This document shows positions 38,117-47,052 of a stretch of 64,000 bases of DNA, piece by piece. How positions within the stretch are numbered: position 1 is the stretch's first letter; the number at the start of each line of letters is the position of its first letter. The stretch is from assembly GCF_039652615.1 (NCBI RefSeq), contig NZ_JBDJAC010000013.1:1-64000 (forward strand), in the 5' to 3' direction. Source of the stretch: Fulvimarina sp039652615 (GTDB taxonomy: Bacteria; Pseudomonadota; Alphaproteobacteria; Rhizobiales; Rhizobiaceae). The notes beneath the pieces were generated by a model. The model saw nothing but the letters and a program-made list of their open reading frames with translations, made no database searches and was not told the origin of the DNA. The translations under genes and the position numbers were made by a program.

Positions 38117-38956
38117 ATGTTGAGACGCACATTTCTTTCCGCCGCAGCAGGCCTTGCCGGGCTTCTTCTCGCAAGCGGCGCACAGGCTCAGAGCGACACG
38201 TTCATCGTCGTCCAGTCGACGACCTCCACGCAGAATTCCGGGCTCTTTGAAGAGATTCTCCCGAAATTCACGGATAAGACAGGCATCGAGGTGCGTGTCG
38301 TCGCGGTTGGTACGGGACAGGCCATCAAGAATGCCGAAAACGGCGACGGAGACGTTCTCTTCGTACACGCGAAGCCAGCGGAGGAAGCCTTTGTCGAAGC
38401 CGGCCAGGGCGTCGAGCGTTTCGATGTCATGTACAACGACTTCGTCATCGTCGGCCCGCCGTCGGACCCGGCCGGCATCGCGGACAGCACCGACGTGGTC
38501 GCGGCTCTCGACAAGATCGCCGAGACACAGAGCCCGTTCGCCTCGCGCGGGGACGATTCCGGCACCCACAAGGCCGAAATGCGCCTTTGGAAGGAAGCCG
38601 GCGAGGATGTCGCGAGCCAATCGGGCGGCTGGTATCGCGAGACCGGCTCGGGCATGGGCGCGACGCTCAACACGGGCGTCGCCATGGGGGCCTACATCCT
38701 CACGGACCGCGCGACCTGGATCTCCTTCGGAAACAAGGGCGATTACGAGGTTGCGGTCGAGGGCGATCCGAAGCTCTTCAACCAGTATGGCGTCATTCTG
38801 GTGAACCCGGAGAAGCATCCGAACGTCAAGGCCGAGGCCGGGCAAGCCTTCATCGACTGGGTTCTTTCAGACGAAGGGCAAAATGCCATCGCCGCCTATA
38901 AGGTGGAGGGCCAGCAGCTGTTCTTCCCCAATGCAAAAGCCGGTGACGACGCCTGA
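38117..38956 (+). CDS. tupA: Tungstate-binding periplasmic protein TupA
   Basis: 279 residues with a signal peptide (about 1-24, LAGLLLASGAQA). The N-terminal mature sequence VVQSTTSTQNSGLFEE carries the TTSTxxSG motif of TupA anion-binding sites; DDSGTHKAEMRLWKEAG and ASQSGGWYRETGSGMG continue the family pattern. TupA proteins bind tungstate in preference to molybdate; preference here is inferred from these motifs. Spaced 46 bases after tupC. Confidence 0.93.
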   Translation: MLRRTFLSAAAGLAGLLLASGAQAQSDTFIVVQSTTSTQNSGLFEEILPKFTDKTGIEVRVVAVGTGQAIKNAENGDGDVLFVHAKPAEEAFVEAGQGVERFDVMYNDFVIVGPPSDPAGIADSTDVVAALDKIAETQSPFASRGDDSGTHKAEMRLWKEAGEDVASQSGGWYRETGSGMGATLNTGVAMGAYILTDRATWISFGNKGDYEVAVEGDPKLFNQYGVILVNPEKHPNVKAEAGQAFIDWVLSDEGQNAIAAYKVEGQQLFFPNAKAGDDA

Positions 38957-38987
38957 TCTCTTCCAGATGACATCGGCAGCGGGGCAT

Positions 38988-39887
38988 TCATCTTCCGCCA
39001 CCGTTGAAATGGACCTGGCCGATCCGCGATATGTCGTAGCCCGTCATGGCGCGGGCGCGCTCGGTAAAATCCGGCGTTCGGATGAACGCGACGAGCCGCT
39101 GGAAGGGCGGCTCGAAATAGGCTTTTCGGCTGACCAGCAGATCGAAGCGATCGCTCGACTGCGGCACGAAACCCAGTCGGAACTGCGCCGCGACCGCGCG
39201 AAGACCGAAGGCTGCATCGGCTCGCTCCTCGATCACGAGACGGGCGAGATCGTCTTCCGTCCGCGCCGGGCCATCGGGACTGCGAAGGGCTTGCGGGTCC
39301 AGTCCCGCCTCCCTGAGAAGCGCCTCGAAATGAACCGAACCGCCCGCCCCCGCCTGGCGGCGCGCAACGTTCAGCGTTGCAAGGTCGGCCAGGCCTTCGA
39401 TCGCCTTCGGATTGCCCGCAGCAACGATCAGGCCGCAATCGCGCCGGGCCCATTCGATGAGAACGATGGGGTCACCCGAAAATCGCTGCGCCACGGCCTC
39501 GATGTTCCAGTCGCCACGCTTCCCACGCAGGTGCAGCCCGCAGGCCAGCGCCTCGCGGCACGCAAATCGCTCAAGCCCGTCGCCACTGCCGTCGAAGAAG
39601 GCGGCAAGGCCGCTGCCCGATTGCCTCAGCGCCCAGTCGAGCAGCGGATCGTGACTGCCCGCCAGAACCAGCGGCCTCTTCTCGCTTTCAACCAGCGGCC
39701 CGGATCGCGCGGCGCCCATCCACGCCGCGATTTCGTCCGCCGGAAAGAGCAGCTTGCCGACCGCGCGCACGCAAGGGATCTCGCCGTTGGATGCAAGATC
39801 GTAGACCTTGCGCTCCTTGATCCGCAGAAGCTCGGCAAGTTCCTTCGTCGTGAGATAATCGGGACGGGAGGTTTCCATGAGGGGCAT
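38988..39887 (-). CDS. Helix-turn-helix protein with periplasmic-binding-like domain
   Basis: 299 residues. Residues 10-60 form an excisionase/MerR-type DNA-binding HTH (YLTTKELAELLRIKERKVYD, then GKLLFPADEIAAWMG). The rest is a PBP-like ligand domain without signal peptide, so cytoplasmic: VLAGSHDPLLDWALRQSGSG, RRQAGAGGSVHFEALLREAG, and EERADAAFGLRAVAAQFRLG. HTH-PBP fusions often regulate molybdate/tungstate genes. It lies directly after tupA (tail to tail) and divergent from mobB. ATG 39887 or 39878 (METSRPDYL); neither has a strong ribosome site. Confidence 0.88.
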   Translation of the reverse strand: MPLMETSRPDYLTTKELAELLRIKERKVYDLASNGEIPCVRAVGKLLFPADEIAAWMGAARSGPLVESEKRPLVLAGSHDPLLDWALRQSGSGLAAFFDGSGDGLERFACREALACGLHLRGKRGDWNIEAVAQRFSGDPIVLIEWARRDCGLIVAAGNPKAIEGLADLATLNVARRQAGAGGSVHFEALLREAGLDPQALRSPDGPARTEDDLARLVIEERADAAFGLRAVAAQFRLGFVPQSSDRFDLLVSRKAYFEPPFQRLVAFIRTPDFTERARAMTGYDISRIGQVHFNGGGR

Positions 39888-39912
39888 CTAGACGGGCATG
39901 GGTCACAAGGGC

Positions 39913-39941
39913 AATCCTGGCGAGCAGATGAGGGCAGGATT
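39913..39941. promoter_or_regulatory. 7-bp inverted repeat between HTH regulator and mobB
   Basis: AATCCTG (39913-39919) and CAGGATT (39935-39941) are perfect inverted repeats with a 15-base spacer in the 92-base divergent region. It is a possible operator for the adjacent HTH protein or a structured leader for mobB. Confidence 0.35.
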
Positions 39942-39979
39942 ACCACTCACCTCGGCGACGAACCAAACAGGATGACACC

Positions 39980-40486
39980 ATGGCTCCCATCGTCTTCGGC
40001 ATCACAGGCTGGAAGAATTCCGGCAAGACCACGCTGAGCGAGCGCGTGATCGCCGAGCTGACCCGGCGCGGCCACAGGGTCGCCAGTATCAAACACGCCC
40101 ATCATGCCTTCGACCTCGACCAGAAAGGCACCGATTCCTATCGCCACCGTGCCGCCGGGGCTGCGGAAGTCGCCATCGTCTCCTCGGTCCGCTGGGCGGT
40201 GATGCACGAGCTGAAAGGCCAGGACGAACCGACGCTTGAGGAGATGCTCGCCCGGCTGTCCCCCTCCGACTTCGTCATCGTTGAAGGGTTCAAGAAGAGC
40301 GGTCACGAGAAGATCGAGTGCCGCCGCGAAGCATCCCTCGACCACACACCCCTCACCGATCGCCTTCCCTGCATCGTCGCCATCGCCTCCGACAAGGCCG
40401 TGGATGGCGAAACCCGCCCGGTCTTCGATCTGAACGACGTCGCAGCCATCGCAGACTTTATCGAGAGCCGTCCGAAATCGGGCTGA
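39980..40486 (+). CDS. mobB: Molybdopterin-guanine dinucleotide biosynthesis adaptor MobB
   Basis: 168 residues. GTP-binding P-loop GWKNSGKTTL at about 10-19, conserved SIKHAHHAFDLDQKGTDSYRHR, and VIVEGFKKSGHEKIECRR, all standard for MobB. It helps MobA make the MGD cofactor needed by FdhA. MobA is not in the window. RBS-like CAGGATG precedes the ATG at 39980. Confidence 0.94.
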   Translation: MAPIVFGITGWKNSGKTTLSERVIAELTRRGHRVASIKHAHHAFDLDQKGTDSYRHRAAGAAEVAIVSSVRWAVMHELKGQDEPTLEEMLARLSPSDFVIVEGFKKSGHEKIECRREASLDHTPLTDRLPCIVAIASDKAVDGETRPVFDLNDVAAIADFIESRPKSG

Positions 40487-40511
40487 TACCTGCCCCTGAG
40501 TTCACGAGGCG

Positions 40512-40640
40512 ATGAACGCGACCCTCTCCATCGTATCGAGCGGTTGCCAATGGCGCATGTTGCCGATGGATTTTCCTCCGCCCTCGACGGGGCGTGCTAT
40601 TTCTACGACCGGCGTGACAGCGTTCTCTTGGGGGCGATCT
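40512..40640 (+). pseudogene. IS5-family transposase remnant
   Basis: 40536-40590 reads SGCQWRMLPMDFPPPST, the N-terminal signature of IS5/IS1031-type transposases (GCQWRMLPKDFPPxST). The match continues in a different frame as CYFYDRRDSVLLG (family YFYxWRDxGLL) up to about 40640, then decays. So one frameshift and loss of the whole DDE domain. It lies between mobB and the rhamnose genes, marking the start of the surface polysaccharide island. Confidence 0.7.
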
Positions 40641-40800
40641 ACGGCGTTCTCGTCGTTGCGGTCTCGCCATGACGGTGCGCTTTTGCATGGCCACCGTGGG
40701 CGTGACCGTGACGCAACGAATCGGCCGCGACCAATCCTGGCATCCCGGTTGGAGCTTTCAAAGGTCCTGGTGATCGAGACGCGGCCGGGCGCGCGCCCGA

Positions 40801-41685
40801 CTAACCGATCTGGTCCTTTGCGAGCGCAAGGAGATACTGGCCGTAGCGGCTCTTGCCGAGCTTTTGGCCAAGCGCCTGCAGCTGATCGGCGTCGATATGG
40901 CCGAGCGAATAGGCGATCTCCTCGGGGCAGGCGATCTTGAAGCCCTGGCGATGTTCGAGCGTGCGCACGAATTCGGCCGCCTGCAGAAGCGCGTCGGGCG
41001 TTCCCGTATCGAGCCAGGCATAGCCGCGGCCCATCAGGGCAACGTTCAGCGTGCCCTCCTCCAGATAGATCCGGTTGAGATCGGTGATCTCCAGCTCGCC
41101 CCGGTCCGACGGCTTCAGCGACCGGGCGAATTGCGAGGCGCGACCATCGTAGAAATAAAGCCCGGTCACCGCCCAGTTGGACTTCGGCTTCTCAGGCTTT
41201 TCCTCGATGCTGACCGCCCGCCGGTCATCGTCGAAATCGACGACACCGTAACGCTCGGGATCGGCAACGTGATAGGCAAAGACGCTTGCGCCGTTGCGGG
41301 CGAGAGCCTGATCGCGGGCCTGCTTCATGAGCTCGGGAAGGCCGTGGCCGTAGAAAAGGTTGTCGCCGAGAACCAGGGCCGAGGGCTCCCCGGCGACGAA
41401 GTCCTCACCGATGATGAAGGCCTGGGCAAGGCCATCCGGGCGGGGCTGTTCGGCATAGCTGAGCGTGAGCCCCCAGGCCGAACCGTCGCCCAGAAGGGCA
41501 CGAAAGCGCGGAAGATCGTGCGGCGTCGAGATGATCAGGATGTCGGTGATACCCGCCAGCATCAGCGTCGACAGCGGGTAGTAGATCATCGGCTTGTCGT
41601 AGACGGGTAGAAGCTGCTTCGACGCGGTCAGCGTCATGGGATGCAGACGCGTGCCGCTGCCGCCCGCGAGGATAATGCCTTTCAT
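40801..41685 (-). CDS. rmlA: Glucose-1-phosphate thymidylyltransferase
   Basis: 294 residues. Starts MKGIILAGGSGTRLHPMTL with the nucleotide-binding GGxGTRL and the PVYDKPMIYYPL motif. Makes dTDP-glucose, the first step of dTDP-L-rhamnose synthesis. Fourth gene of the minus-strand operon rmlBCDA, 25 bases after rmlD. Confidence 0.96.
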   Translation of the reverse strand: MKGIILAGGSGTRLHPMTLTASKQLLPVYDKPMIYYPLSTLMLAGITDILIISTPHDLPRFRALLGDGSAWGLTLSYAEQPRPDGLAQAFIIGEDFVAGEPSALVLGDNLFYGHGLPELMKQARDQALARNGASVFAYHVADPERYGVVDFDDDRRAVSIEEKPEKPKSNWAVTGLYFYDGRASQFARSLKPSDRGELEITDLNRIYLEEGTLNVALMGRGYAWLDTGTPDALLQAAEFVRTLEHRQGFKIACPEEIAYSLGHIDADQLQALGQKLGKSRYGQYLLALAKDQIG

Positions 41686-41710
41686 GCGCTCTCGCCTACC
41701 TTGCCTCTGT

Positions 41711-42622
41711 TCAATGGTTTTCTCCCGCTTTCTGCCCGATCAGACGATCAAGGACCTCGTCAAGCGAGACCTGCCATGCCGGCAGCCGAAGGCCGTATGT
41801 CGTAAAAAGACGTTCGGTGGACAGGACGGAGTTTGCCGGGCGCTTCGCCGGCGTCGGATAGGCGCTGGTCGGGATCGGCGCCACTTCCGGCGCCTTCTGC
41901 CCCCGCTTGGCCGCACCCTCGAAGATCGCCCCGGCAAAGCCGGCCCAGCTTGTCTCGCCGCTGCCCGCCAGATGAAAAGTGCCGAGAAGATCGGTGTCGT
42001 CGCGGTCTTGCTTGAGCCGATCCGCGATGGCGAGCACAGCCTCGGCAATGTCGAGCGCCGAGGTCGGCGAGCCGCGCTGGTCGGCAACGACGGTCAGCCG
42101 GTCGCGCTCGCCGGAAAGGCGCAGCATGGTCTTCACGAAGTTCTGGCCGAAAGGCGAATAGACCCAGGCCGTGCGCAGGATCACATGGCGTGACCATGTT
42201 GTACGGATGGCGTTCTCGCCTTCGAGCTTGGACCTGCCATAGACGCCGAGCGGCCCCGTTTGGTCGCTTTCCACCCAGGGACCGGCCTTCGCGCCGTCAT
42301 AGACGTAATCGGTCGAAAGATGGATGAGCGGGATATCGAGCTGCTTTGCGGCCTCGGCCAACGCCCCTGCCCCGCGTCCGTTGATGGCCATTGCGAGATC
42401 CGGTTCGCTCTCGGCCCGGTCGACCGCCGTATAGGCCGCCGCACTGACGATCGCGTCCGCCCCTTCAGCGGCGTTCAGGACGGCCTCGAGGATTGATCGA
42501 GGATCTGCCGCGAGGTCGAGATCAGGGCGACCCAGCGTCCTGACCGGAATGTCCCGGGCAGCGCCCTTCTCTTTGAGCGCGGTCACGACCTGACCTTCCT
42601 GTCCGGTAACGAGAAGGTTCAT
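41711..42622 (-). CDS. rmlD: dTDP-4-dehydrorhamnose reductase
   Basis: 303 residues, short-chain dehydrogenase fold. NADPH-binding start MNLLVTGQEGQVVTAL, STDYVYDGAK and the catalytic YGRSKLEGE (Tyr-x-x-x-Lys) are present. Last step of dTDP-L-rhamnose synthesis. ATG 42622 overlaps the rmlC stop (ATGA); a longer frame to 42751 is a read-through of rmlC. Confidence 0.95.
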   Translation of the reverse strand: MNLLVTGQEGQVVTALKEKGAARDIPVRTLGRPDLDLAADPRSILEAVLNAAEGADAIVSAAAYTAVDRAESEPDLAMAINGRGAGALAEAAKQLDIPLIHLSTDYVYDGAKAGPWVESDQTGPLGVYGRSKLEGENAIRTTWSRHVILRTAWVYSPFGQNFVKTMLRLSGERDRLTVVADQRGSPTSALDIAEAVLAIADRLKQDRDDTDLLGTFHLAGSGETSWAGFAGAIFEGAAKRGQKAPEVAPIPTSAYPTPAKRPANSVLSTERLFTTYGLRLPAWQVSLDEVLDRLIGQKAGENH

Positions 42623-43191
42623 CAGAAGGGCGTCTCCAAAGCGGAAAAACGCGGCAGGACGCGATCCTTGTCCGAAAGGATTGCGCTCTCGCGGTCGACG
42701 CCCCAGTCGATGCCGAGATCCGGGTCGTCGAAGGCGAGACCTGCATCGCAATCGGGCGCGTAGACATCGGTGACCTTGTAGAACACCATCGTATTCGCCG
42801 CCCTCGTCACGAACCCGTGGGCAAATCCCTTCGGCACCAGAAGCTGCAGGCCGTTCTCTGCGGTCAGCTCGACGGCGACATGGCGGCCATAGGTCGGCGA
42901 GCCGCCACGCAGGTCGACGGCGACGTCGAGAATGGCGCCGGACAGAACACGCACCAGCTTGTCCTGGGCGGCGGGCGGCGTCTGGAAATGCAGCCCGCGC
43001 ACCGTCCCGATATCGGCCGAGAAGGACTGATTGTCCTGGACGAAGCGAAGGTCGAGACCCGCCTCACGCATGCGCGCCTCGTTCCAGCTCTCGGTGAACC
43101 AGCCGCGTGAATCTCCGAACCGTCGTGGTTTCAGGATGACGACGCCGTCCAAATCGGTCGGCGTCACCTCAAGAAGCGGCCTTGAGCTCAT
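42622..43191 (-). CDS. rmlC: dTDP-4-dehydrorhamnose 3,5-epimerase
   Basis: 189 residues, cupin fold. FVQDNQSFSADIGTVRGLHF carries the conserved N-x-S and R-G-L-H-x-Q elements with the catalytic His; VLSGAILDVAVDLRGGSPTY and VPKGFAHGFVTRAANTMVFY are also typical. Starts MSSRPLLEVTPTDL at ATG 43191, which overlaps the rmlB stop (ATGA). Confidence 0.95.
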   Translation of the reverse strand: MSSRPLLEVTPTDLDGVVILKPRRFGDSRGWFTESWNEARMREAGLDLRFVQDNQSFSADIGTVRGLHFQTPPAAQDKLVRVLSGAILDVAVDLRGGSPTYGRHVAVELTAENGLQLLVPKGFAHGFVTRAANTMVFYKVTDVYAPDCDAGLAFDDPDLGIDWGVDRESAILSDKDRVLPRFSALETPF

Positions 43192-44291
43192 GATCCGATT
43201 TTCTCCTTCGCACTGAGGCCAAGCCGTTCGCCCTGATAGCGCCCCGACCGGATGGCGCTCCACCAGGCTTCGTTCTCGAGATACCAGCGAACCGTCTTTT
43301 CGAGCCCGCTCTCGAAACTCTCCTCCGGCCGCCAGCCGAGCTCGGCCTCGATCTTGGTGGCGTCGATCGCATAGCGCGCATCATGGCCCGGACGATCGGT
43401 CACGAAGGTTATGAGACGCTCATGCGGTCCGTCCCTGTCGGGACGGATCGTGTCGAGAAGGCCACAGATCGTCTTCACGACGTCGATATTCGAGCGTTCG
43501 TTGTGGCCGCCGATCGCGTATGTCTCGCCGGTCTCGCCGCGTTCGGCGACGAGGACGAGCGCGCGGGCATGGTCGTCCACATAGAGCCAGTCGCGCACGT
43601 TCTCGCCCTTGCCGTAGACGGGAAGCGGCTTTTTCTCCAGCGCGTTGAGGATGACGAGCGGGATCAGCTTTTCGGGGAAATGGTACGGGCCGTAATTGTT
43701 CGAGCAGTTGGTCAGGACGATCGGCAGCCCGTAGGTGTGATGCCAGGCGCGAACCAGATGATCGGACGCCGCCTTCGAGGCCGAATAGGGCGAACGCGGG
43801 TCGTAAGGGGTCGTCTCGGAGAAATGGCCGATCGCACCGAGGGAGCCGAAGACCTCGTCGGTCGAGATGTGATGGAACCGGAAGCGGGCCTTGCGGTCGT
43901 CGTCGAGACTCTGGAAGTGGCGCAGCGCAGCCTGAAGTAGTACCGCCGTTCCGACCACATTGGTGTCGACGAACATCATCGGGCCGTCGATCGAGCGGTC
44001 CACATGGCTTTCAGCGGCCAGATGCATGACGATATCGGGATCGAAATCGGCCATGGCCCGGGCCATCGCCTCGCCGTCGCGGATATCCGCCTTCAGGAAC
44101 CGGTAGCGCGGATTATCCGCGACCGGCTTCAAACTGTCCGGATTGCCCGCATAGGTCAGGGCGTCGACGACGAGAACCTCATGACCGGTGCGCTCGATTA
44201 GGTGCCGCACGACGGCCGAACCAATAAAACCAGCTCCGCCGGTCACGAGAAAGCGCCGTGTTTCCTGTCGGGGGGTCTTGCTGGCTGGCAT
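43188..44291 (-). CDS. rmlB: dTDP-glucose 4,6-dehydratase
   Basis: About 367 residues from ATG 44291. NAD-binding GGAGFIGSAVVRHL, the HISTDEVFGSLG motif (Thr-Asp-Glu active-site residues) and YSASKAASDHL (Tyr-x-x-x-Lys) are all present. Second step of rhamnose synthesis and first gene of the operon. The start is uncertain: in-frame ATGs at 44315, 44348 and further upstream exist, none with a strong ribosome site; the conserved part begins only at RRFLVTGG, so the shorter form is used. Confidence 0.94.
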   Translation of the reverse strand: MPASKTPRQETRRFLVTGGAGFIGSAVVRHLIERTGHEVLVVDALTYAGNPDSLKPVADNPRYRFLKADIRDGEAMARAMADFDPDIVMHLAAESHVDRSIDGPMMFVDTNVVGTAVLLQAALRHFQSLDDDRKARFRFHHISTDEVFGSLGAIGHFSETTPYDPRSPYSASKAASDHLVRAWHHTYGLPIVLTNCSNNYGPYHFPEKLIPLVILNALEKKPLPVYGKGENVRDWLYVDDHARALVLVAERGETGETYAIGGHNERSNIDVVKTICGLLDTIRPDRDGPHERLITFVTDRPGHDARYAIDATKIEAELGWRPEESFESGLEKTVRWYLENEAWWSAIRSGRYQGERLGLSAKEKIGS

Positions 44292-44611
44292 GGTCTTGAT
44301 CGATCTGGATTTCATGGAACGGGACAGATTGTCATGAGCTGACGGCATGAAGCAGACCCGATCGATGCTGTTCAAGGAACCGCCAGCGCTCTTCGTTCCG
44401 CATAATGCGGTCTTTCGGGATGGGCAATGCTTGCTGTTCGCAAAGACCTCTGGCGATCGCCATGGGATCGTCGTTCTCCTTGCCGACGTGTGGTTCGCGC
44501 CGCCTGATCCGGCCGGGCGGTCCGGTGTTGATCATGACGCAGCATCCGTTGCTTGTGACGACAGGCTGTGAAGCCTTCGAGCCATCCGGTATGATTGCCG
44601 GGAGGGTCCAT
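44292..44611. other. Interval between rmlB and the GT2 gene
   Basis: About 320 bases with only short random frames on both strands. It should contain the rml operon promoter. Nothing else was recognised. Confidence 0.4.
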
Positions 44612-45391
44612 TCAGGCGCGGCGACGCGCATCTCCCAACTGCCTGAGTTTCAAACGTAACGTTTCGACATGCCCGGCAAGTCTTGCGATATCGAAATGAC
44701 GACGGGCGCCGATCTGGTTTCCGCCATGCTGGCGATAGAGAACCGTCGCTTGAGGCAGCGTCAGCAGACGACCATGGAGCGCGGCGAGAAGAGCCAGCCA
44801 ATGGTCATGCATGAGAACGCTCGAGGGAAAGGGAAGCGCCAGCTGAAGAAGACGGCGGTTCATCAGGCAGGTGCAGCCATTCACATTGTTCTGGAGGGCG
44901 AGCCTCAGGGCGAACAGGCGCGAAGCCCGCGCGCCGGCGCCATGACTGCTCTTATGGAGGGAGAAGGATGACAGGAAAGAAGCCTCGAGCGGCTTCAGAT
45001 CCGTGTCCACGACGGTCAGGTCTGTGTGAACGAGAACAGGCCTGTCCGGATAGGCCGCCTCCTCGGCTTCCATGGCAGCGAGGGAAAGCTCCAGCTTGTC
45101 GCGATTCCAGACATCGTCCTGGTCGCAAAGGGCCACGTAATCGCCCCGACAAAGACCGATCGCCTTCTCGAAATTCGAGATGACGCCGAGATTGCCTGGA
45201 TTGCGATAAAGGCGAATGGGAACAGGGCAATCAGCAGCGATCGCCTTGAGGCGTGGGCCCATATCCTCTCGCGAGCCGTCGTCGCAGATGACGATTTCGT
45301 CCGGGAGGAGGGTCTGATCGAGGATGCTGCGAAGTTGACTCTCCACATAGGCGCCTCCTTCGTAAAAAGCCATGGCGACGGACATCTTCAT
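44612..45391 (-). CDS. Family 2 glycosyltransferase
   Basis: 259 residues, GT-A fold. It starts MKMSVAMAFYEGGAYVESQL; SILDQTLLPDEIVICDDGS and YVALCDQDDVWNRDKLELSL hold the nucleotide-sugar binding Asp and the DxD-like motif of rhamnosyl/glycosyl transferases. LHTDL-type and LMHDHWLALLAAL segments follow. ATG 45391 has AGGAA upstream; the much longer frame to 46084 runs antisense through other material and is rejected. It may transfer rhamnose to a surface polysaccharide; the acceptor is unknown. Confidence 0.9.
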   Translation of the reverse strand: MKMSVAMAFYEGGAYVESQLRSILDQTLLPDEIVICDDGSREDMGPRLKAIAADCPVPIRLYRNPGNLGVISNFEKAIGLCRGDYVALCDQDDVWNRDKLELSLAAMEAEEAAYPDRPVLVHTDLTVVDTDLKPLEASFLSSFSLHKSSHGAGARASRLFALRLALQNNVNGCTCLMNRRLLQLALPFPSSVLMHDHWLALLAALHGRLLTLPQATVLYRQHGGNQIGARRHFDIARLAGHVETLRLKLRQLGDARRRA

Positions 45392-45748
45392 GACGGCGGA
45401 TTCCTGGTTCGTCCGTCGGAGCGATCGGTGAATCGTCTGCCGGGTTCCGGCGGCAAGCCGGAACAGGGAAAGTGCTCGCGGCCGACCTGAATTTGCTTCG
45501 CGACGGTAAAGTGCGGATTTCGTTCTAGACGGCCAGGGTCGCGAATTGAAGCGGGCCGATGACGTCGGGCGCCAAATGCACGCCGCGCACAGCGCTTGCC
45601 GAAAATCATCGTCCATGCCATTCCATGGCCTGCGCTCACGCGCCAGGTTCGACCATGTCGTCCTCGAACATCTCGGCAGCCTCTCTGGATATTCCGGCAG
45701 GCAAACGAGCCAATCCTTAAACCTACCCTCCGATCCGACGGACCCTTC
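45392..45748. other. Interval upstream of the GT2 gene
   Basis: About 360 bases with the short IS3-type fragment at 45541-45578 and otherwise no supported gene. A promoter for the GT2 gene should lie in 45392-45540. Confidence 0.4.
45541..45578 (-). pseudogene. Fragment of an IS3-type transposase C-terminus
   Basis: On the minus strand this reads HLAPDVIGPLQF, like the C-terminal end of IS3-family OrfB (H-S-A-L-x-x-x-S-P-x-Q-F). The DNA matches the end of the larger relic (46448-46486) at about 28 of 38 positions by eye. No other part of the transposase is recognisable nearby. Confidence 0.35.
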
Positions 45749-46360
45749 ATGCCTCGCGTTCGCAAACCCTTCACAGTCGAAACCAGAAAAAGCCGGCGAC
45801 CAGGCCGGATTTCCAAAAAACGATCGATCGATGAGCGGAAACCGGACGAGACACCGAAGCGGCAGGGAGCGGCGACACATCATCAACCGGTCGAACGGAT
45901 CGACGAGACGGACGAGCAGCGAGGCCTGAAGGAGAAGGTCGAGGCGGCGGCTCGATCGGGACGCATCCTCACCGAATATTCGCCTCTTAAAAAGGCTGAA
46001 ATCGAGGACCAAACCCTGCCGGATTCCCCCCAGCAAGGTGACGAGGATACTTGGCAGCCCCAACGGCGATATCGAAAAAAGCAACCGGTTCGCTCCATCG
46101 ATCCGAGCGAATATGAAAACAGGATACAGTCAAAGGCAGCTGTTCCGGATGCAATGGTGAGCAGGCAGCGCACAGCCGAACCGGAAAGACAGGTCCAGGC
46201 GCCGTCTTTGCGGACCGATCAACCGGACGACAGTGATACACGGATTGGATACCGGGTCCGGCGTGCCTGGAGAACCGGCGGGGTCGCTCTCGGCGATCGC
46301 TGGAAAGTCCGATCCGCGACCAGACGGCATATGAACAATCGCCGAAAGACTAACGCCTAA
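45749..46360 (+). CDS. Putative Arg/Lys-rich hydrophilic protein, unknown
   Basis: An uninterrupted 203-codon frame starting MPRVRKPFTVETRKSRRPGR. The product is highly charged and of low complexity, with no hydrophobic segment and few cysteines. The N-terminal K-P-F-T-V-E-x-K-x-S-R-R resembles small basic proteins found near mobile elements in Rhizobiales, from memory only. Against it: no clear ribosome site, position between two transposase relics, and composition unlike the neighbouring genes. It could be a decaying or spurious frame. Confidence 0.35.
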   Translation: MPRVRKPFTVETRKSRRPGRISKKRSIDERKPDETPKRQGAATHHQPVERIDETDEQRGLKEKVEAAARSGRILTEYSPLKKAEIEDQTLPDSPQQGDEDTWQPQRRYRKKQPVRSIDPSEYENRIQSKAAVPDAMVSRQRTAEPERQVQAPSLRTDQPDDSDTRIGYRVRRAWRTGGVALGDRWKVRSATRRHMNNRRKTNA

Positions 46361-46436
46361 GCCATTCGCTTGTAAGTCACGGATCCCGAGCCAGATCCTG
46401 GAAGAACGTGGGGAAAGTGGAGAGCGTTTTCGATTT

Positions 46437-46990
46437 TCACGCTGCCAGCCTTTCGAACTGAAGCGGGCTGACCAAGTCGAGCGCTCAATGGGGCCGGACT
46501 GGATTACAGAAGCCGTCTCTGTACCGACCGATCGCGGCGGTCGCCTCGGTTCGGGTTTGGAAGACATTGCGCCAGACGAGTTCTGTCTTCAGAGTTTTGA
46601 AGACGCTTTCGACCATGGCGTTGTCAAAACAATTTCTCTTTCCCCACATCGAGATCAGGATGCAGTGCCGACGCAGTTCGGCCTGATACTCAAGAGAACA
46701 GGATTGCGAGCCGCGATCGGCGTGGTGGATCATCCCGGCAGGTGGACGTCGAACGGCGATGGCTCGACGAAGCGCCGAAAGAGCCAGCCCCTTCTTCAGC
46801 TGGTCGCTCGTCGCTCAACCGACGACGCGTCGGGCGAACAGATCGATGAGCGTGGTGGTGAACGAAAGCAGGCCCGTGACTGCTTTCCCGCCGAACAGAG
46901 AGGTACAGCCATCCCTCGCGGGACCGCCAGCCCCTAGATGCCCTGAAGGTCAATATCATCGACCCCTGGCGGGCCTGATACGTCATCTGG
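46437..46990 (-). pseudogene. IS3-family transposase (OrfB) remnant
   Basis: On the minus strand the C-terminal half of an IS3 integrase is readable: MIHHADRGSQSCSLEYQAEL, GKRNCFDNAMVESVFKTLKT (the DDE-region Asp/Glu), ELVWRNVFQTRTEA and DGFCNPVRPH. A stop (46485-46487) replaces the Ser codon in H-S-A-L, after which ALDLVSPLQFERLAA runs to the true end at 46437. Upstream the frame extends as KKGLALSALRRAIAVRRPPA, then shifts at about 46815 to another frame containing GWLYLS near 46905. The 5' half and orfA are missing. No terminal inverted repeats were found. Confidence 0.8.
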
Positions 46991-47052
46991 CTGCTTGTCA
47001 AAGCCCGCCGTCGGACGACACTGGCCCGATCGCAGACGCTTAAGCTGAAGGC

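Noticed and set aside
45392..46084. N-terminal extension of the GT2 frame
   Set aside because: Not glycosyltransferase-like; the family domain begins at MKMSVAMAF and has its own ribosome site.
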